This document shows positions 63,247 through 64,000 of a stretch of DNA of 64,000 nt, in pieces. The stretch's first letter is position 1; every line of letters starts with the position of its first letter. The translations under genes were made by a program, and so were the position numbers. This DNA is from Bradyrhizobium sp. CCGUVB4N (GTDB lineage Bacteria; Pseudomonadota; Alphaproteobacteria; Rhizobiales; Xanthobacteraceae). Under the pieces are notes generated by a model that had not been told where the DNA came from, did no database searches, and saw nothing but the letters and a program-made list of their open reading frames with translations. The stretch lies in the NCBI RefSeq assembly GCF_024199945.1, contig NZ_JANADP010000001.1, positions 3,596,001 to 3,660,000 on the forward strand, read 5' to 3'.

Positions 63247-64000
63247 ATGCTCTCCTATATCCTCCGGCGCATCGTCTCCACCTTGCCGGTGATGGCGATT
63301 GTCGCACTGTTCGTGTTCAGCCTGCTGTACATCGCGCCGGGGGATCCCGCCGTGGTGATTGCGGGCGACCAGGCAAGCCCGGAGGATGTGGAGCGCATCC
63401 GCCAGGGCCTCGGCCTCGACCGTCCCTTCCTGGTCCAGTTCGGAAGCTGGGTCTGGCGCATCCTGCACGGTGATCTCGGCACTTCGATCTTCACCAACTT
63501 GCCGGTGTCCGCGATGATCGGGCAGCGTCTCGGACCGACGCTGTCGCTGATGACCGTCACGCTTCTGCTCACGATCGTGGTTGCGGTGCCGCTGGGGGTG
63601 CTCGCGGCATGGAAGGCGGGAAGCTTCATCGATCGCGCCATCATGGCGTTCGCGGTGTTTGGCTTCTCGTTGCCGGTCTTCGTCGTCGGCTATGTCCTGG
63701 CCTATGTCTTCGCGCTGGAGCTCGAATGGCTTCCGGTGCAGGGCTACACGCCGCTCACGGAGGGCTTTTGGCCGTGGCTGCAAAACCTGATCCTGCCGGC
63801 GATCGCGCTCGGCTGTGTCTACATCGCGCTGGTCGCGCGCATCACCCGCGCGACCATGCTCGAGGTCCTGCAGCAGGACTATATCCGCACCGCACGCGCC
63901 AAGGGGATGGGGCAGGGTGGTATCCTGTTCATTCACGCACTCAAGAACGCGGCGGTGCCGATCGTGACCGTGATCGGGATCGGCATCGCGCTCCTGATCG
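63247..64000 (+). CDS. Dipeptide-type ABC transporter permease (DppB/OppB family), truncated by window end
   Basis: 251 codons are present, open at the window edge. It begins MLSYILRRIVSTLPVMAIVALFVF, has the periplasmic segment APGDPAVVIAGDQAS and GLDRPFLVQF, then membrane helices. The cytoplasmic EAA-type loop that docks on the ATPase is DYIRTARAKGMGQG. It is the first of two permeases expected in this importer; DppC and ATPase genes should follow outside the window. Confidence 0.93.
   Translation, partial: MLSYILRRIVSTLPVMAIVALFVFSLLYIAPGDPAVVIAGDQASPEDVERIRQGLGLDRPFLVQFGSWVWRILHGDLGTSIFTNLPVSAMIGQRLGPTLSLMTVTLLLTIVVAVPLGVLAAWKAGSFIDRAIMAFAVFGFSLPVFVVGYVLAYVFALELEWLPVQGYTPLTEGFWPWLQNLILPAIALGCVYIALVARITRATMLEVLQQDYIRTARAKGMGQGGILFIHALKNAAVPIVTVIGIGIALLI

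Overview
The window reads as a chromosomal segment of a high-GC alphaproteobacterium, most likely Bradyrhizobium or a close relative. The basis is codon bias, the dispersed CCTCTCC-type palindromes, Tat-signal solute-binding proteins and the aerobic cobalamin gene set. The species call is inference. No tRNA, rRNA, CRISPR array or intact insertion sequence was seen.

Layout. (1) 1-9.6 kb: the 3' end of a chemoreceptor; a palindromic repeat; an esterase / ring-cleaving dioxygenase pair divergent from a LysR regulator, with a duplicated candidate operator between them; a decayed ABC solute-binding gene; a secreted epoxide-hydrolase-like protein; and a Tat-exported solute-binding protein translationally coupled to a hybrid histidine kinase. 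(2) 9.6-28.8 kb: a two-partner secretion locus made of a small exported protein of unknown function, a giant 5,535-residue filamentous exoprotein (TpsA) and its outer-membrane transporter (TpsB). (3) 28.8-50.6 kb: a compact cobalamin supercluster. It carries bluB-cobS-cobU and cobO-cobQ on the minus strand, cbiB-cobD, then DUF1636-cobW-cobN-cobG-cobH-cobI-cobJ, a minus-strand cobK, cobL-cobE-cobM-cobB-cobA-cobF-cobT, and a minus-strand alpha-ribazole-phosphatase-like gene. cobG, cobF and cobN mark the aerobic (late cobalt insertion) route. (4) 50.7-54.8 kb: a second cobalamin riboswitch, a TonB-dependent receptor and a PepSY membrane protein. (5) 54.9-64 kb: a hydantoin / N-carbamoyl amide catabolic region with an Asp/Glu-racemase-family enzyme, two dihydropyrimidinase-family hydrolases, a D-carbamoylase, an MFS transporter and the start of a dipeptide-type ABC importer that continues beyond the window.

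How it works together. Two B12 riboswitches on the plus strand control cobalt handling and corrin ring synthesis (first) and outer-membrane uptake (second). Each is followed by a hairpin that buries the Shine-Dalgarno sequence of the next gene, which suggests translational shut-off when cobalamin is plentiful. Most cob genes overlap by 1-4 bases and are probably translationally coupled. The cobaltochelatase partners CobS/CobT and the Co(II) reductase are not here and must lie elsewhere if the pathway is complete. Less expected features are cobK and cobL sharing a CATG as their divergent start codons, the coupled binding-protein/kinase pair, the giant exoprotein with vicinal cysteines, and an 11-G tract in front of the racemase-family gene.
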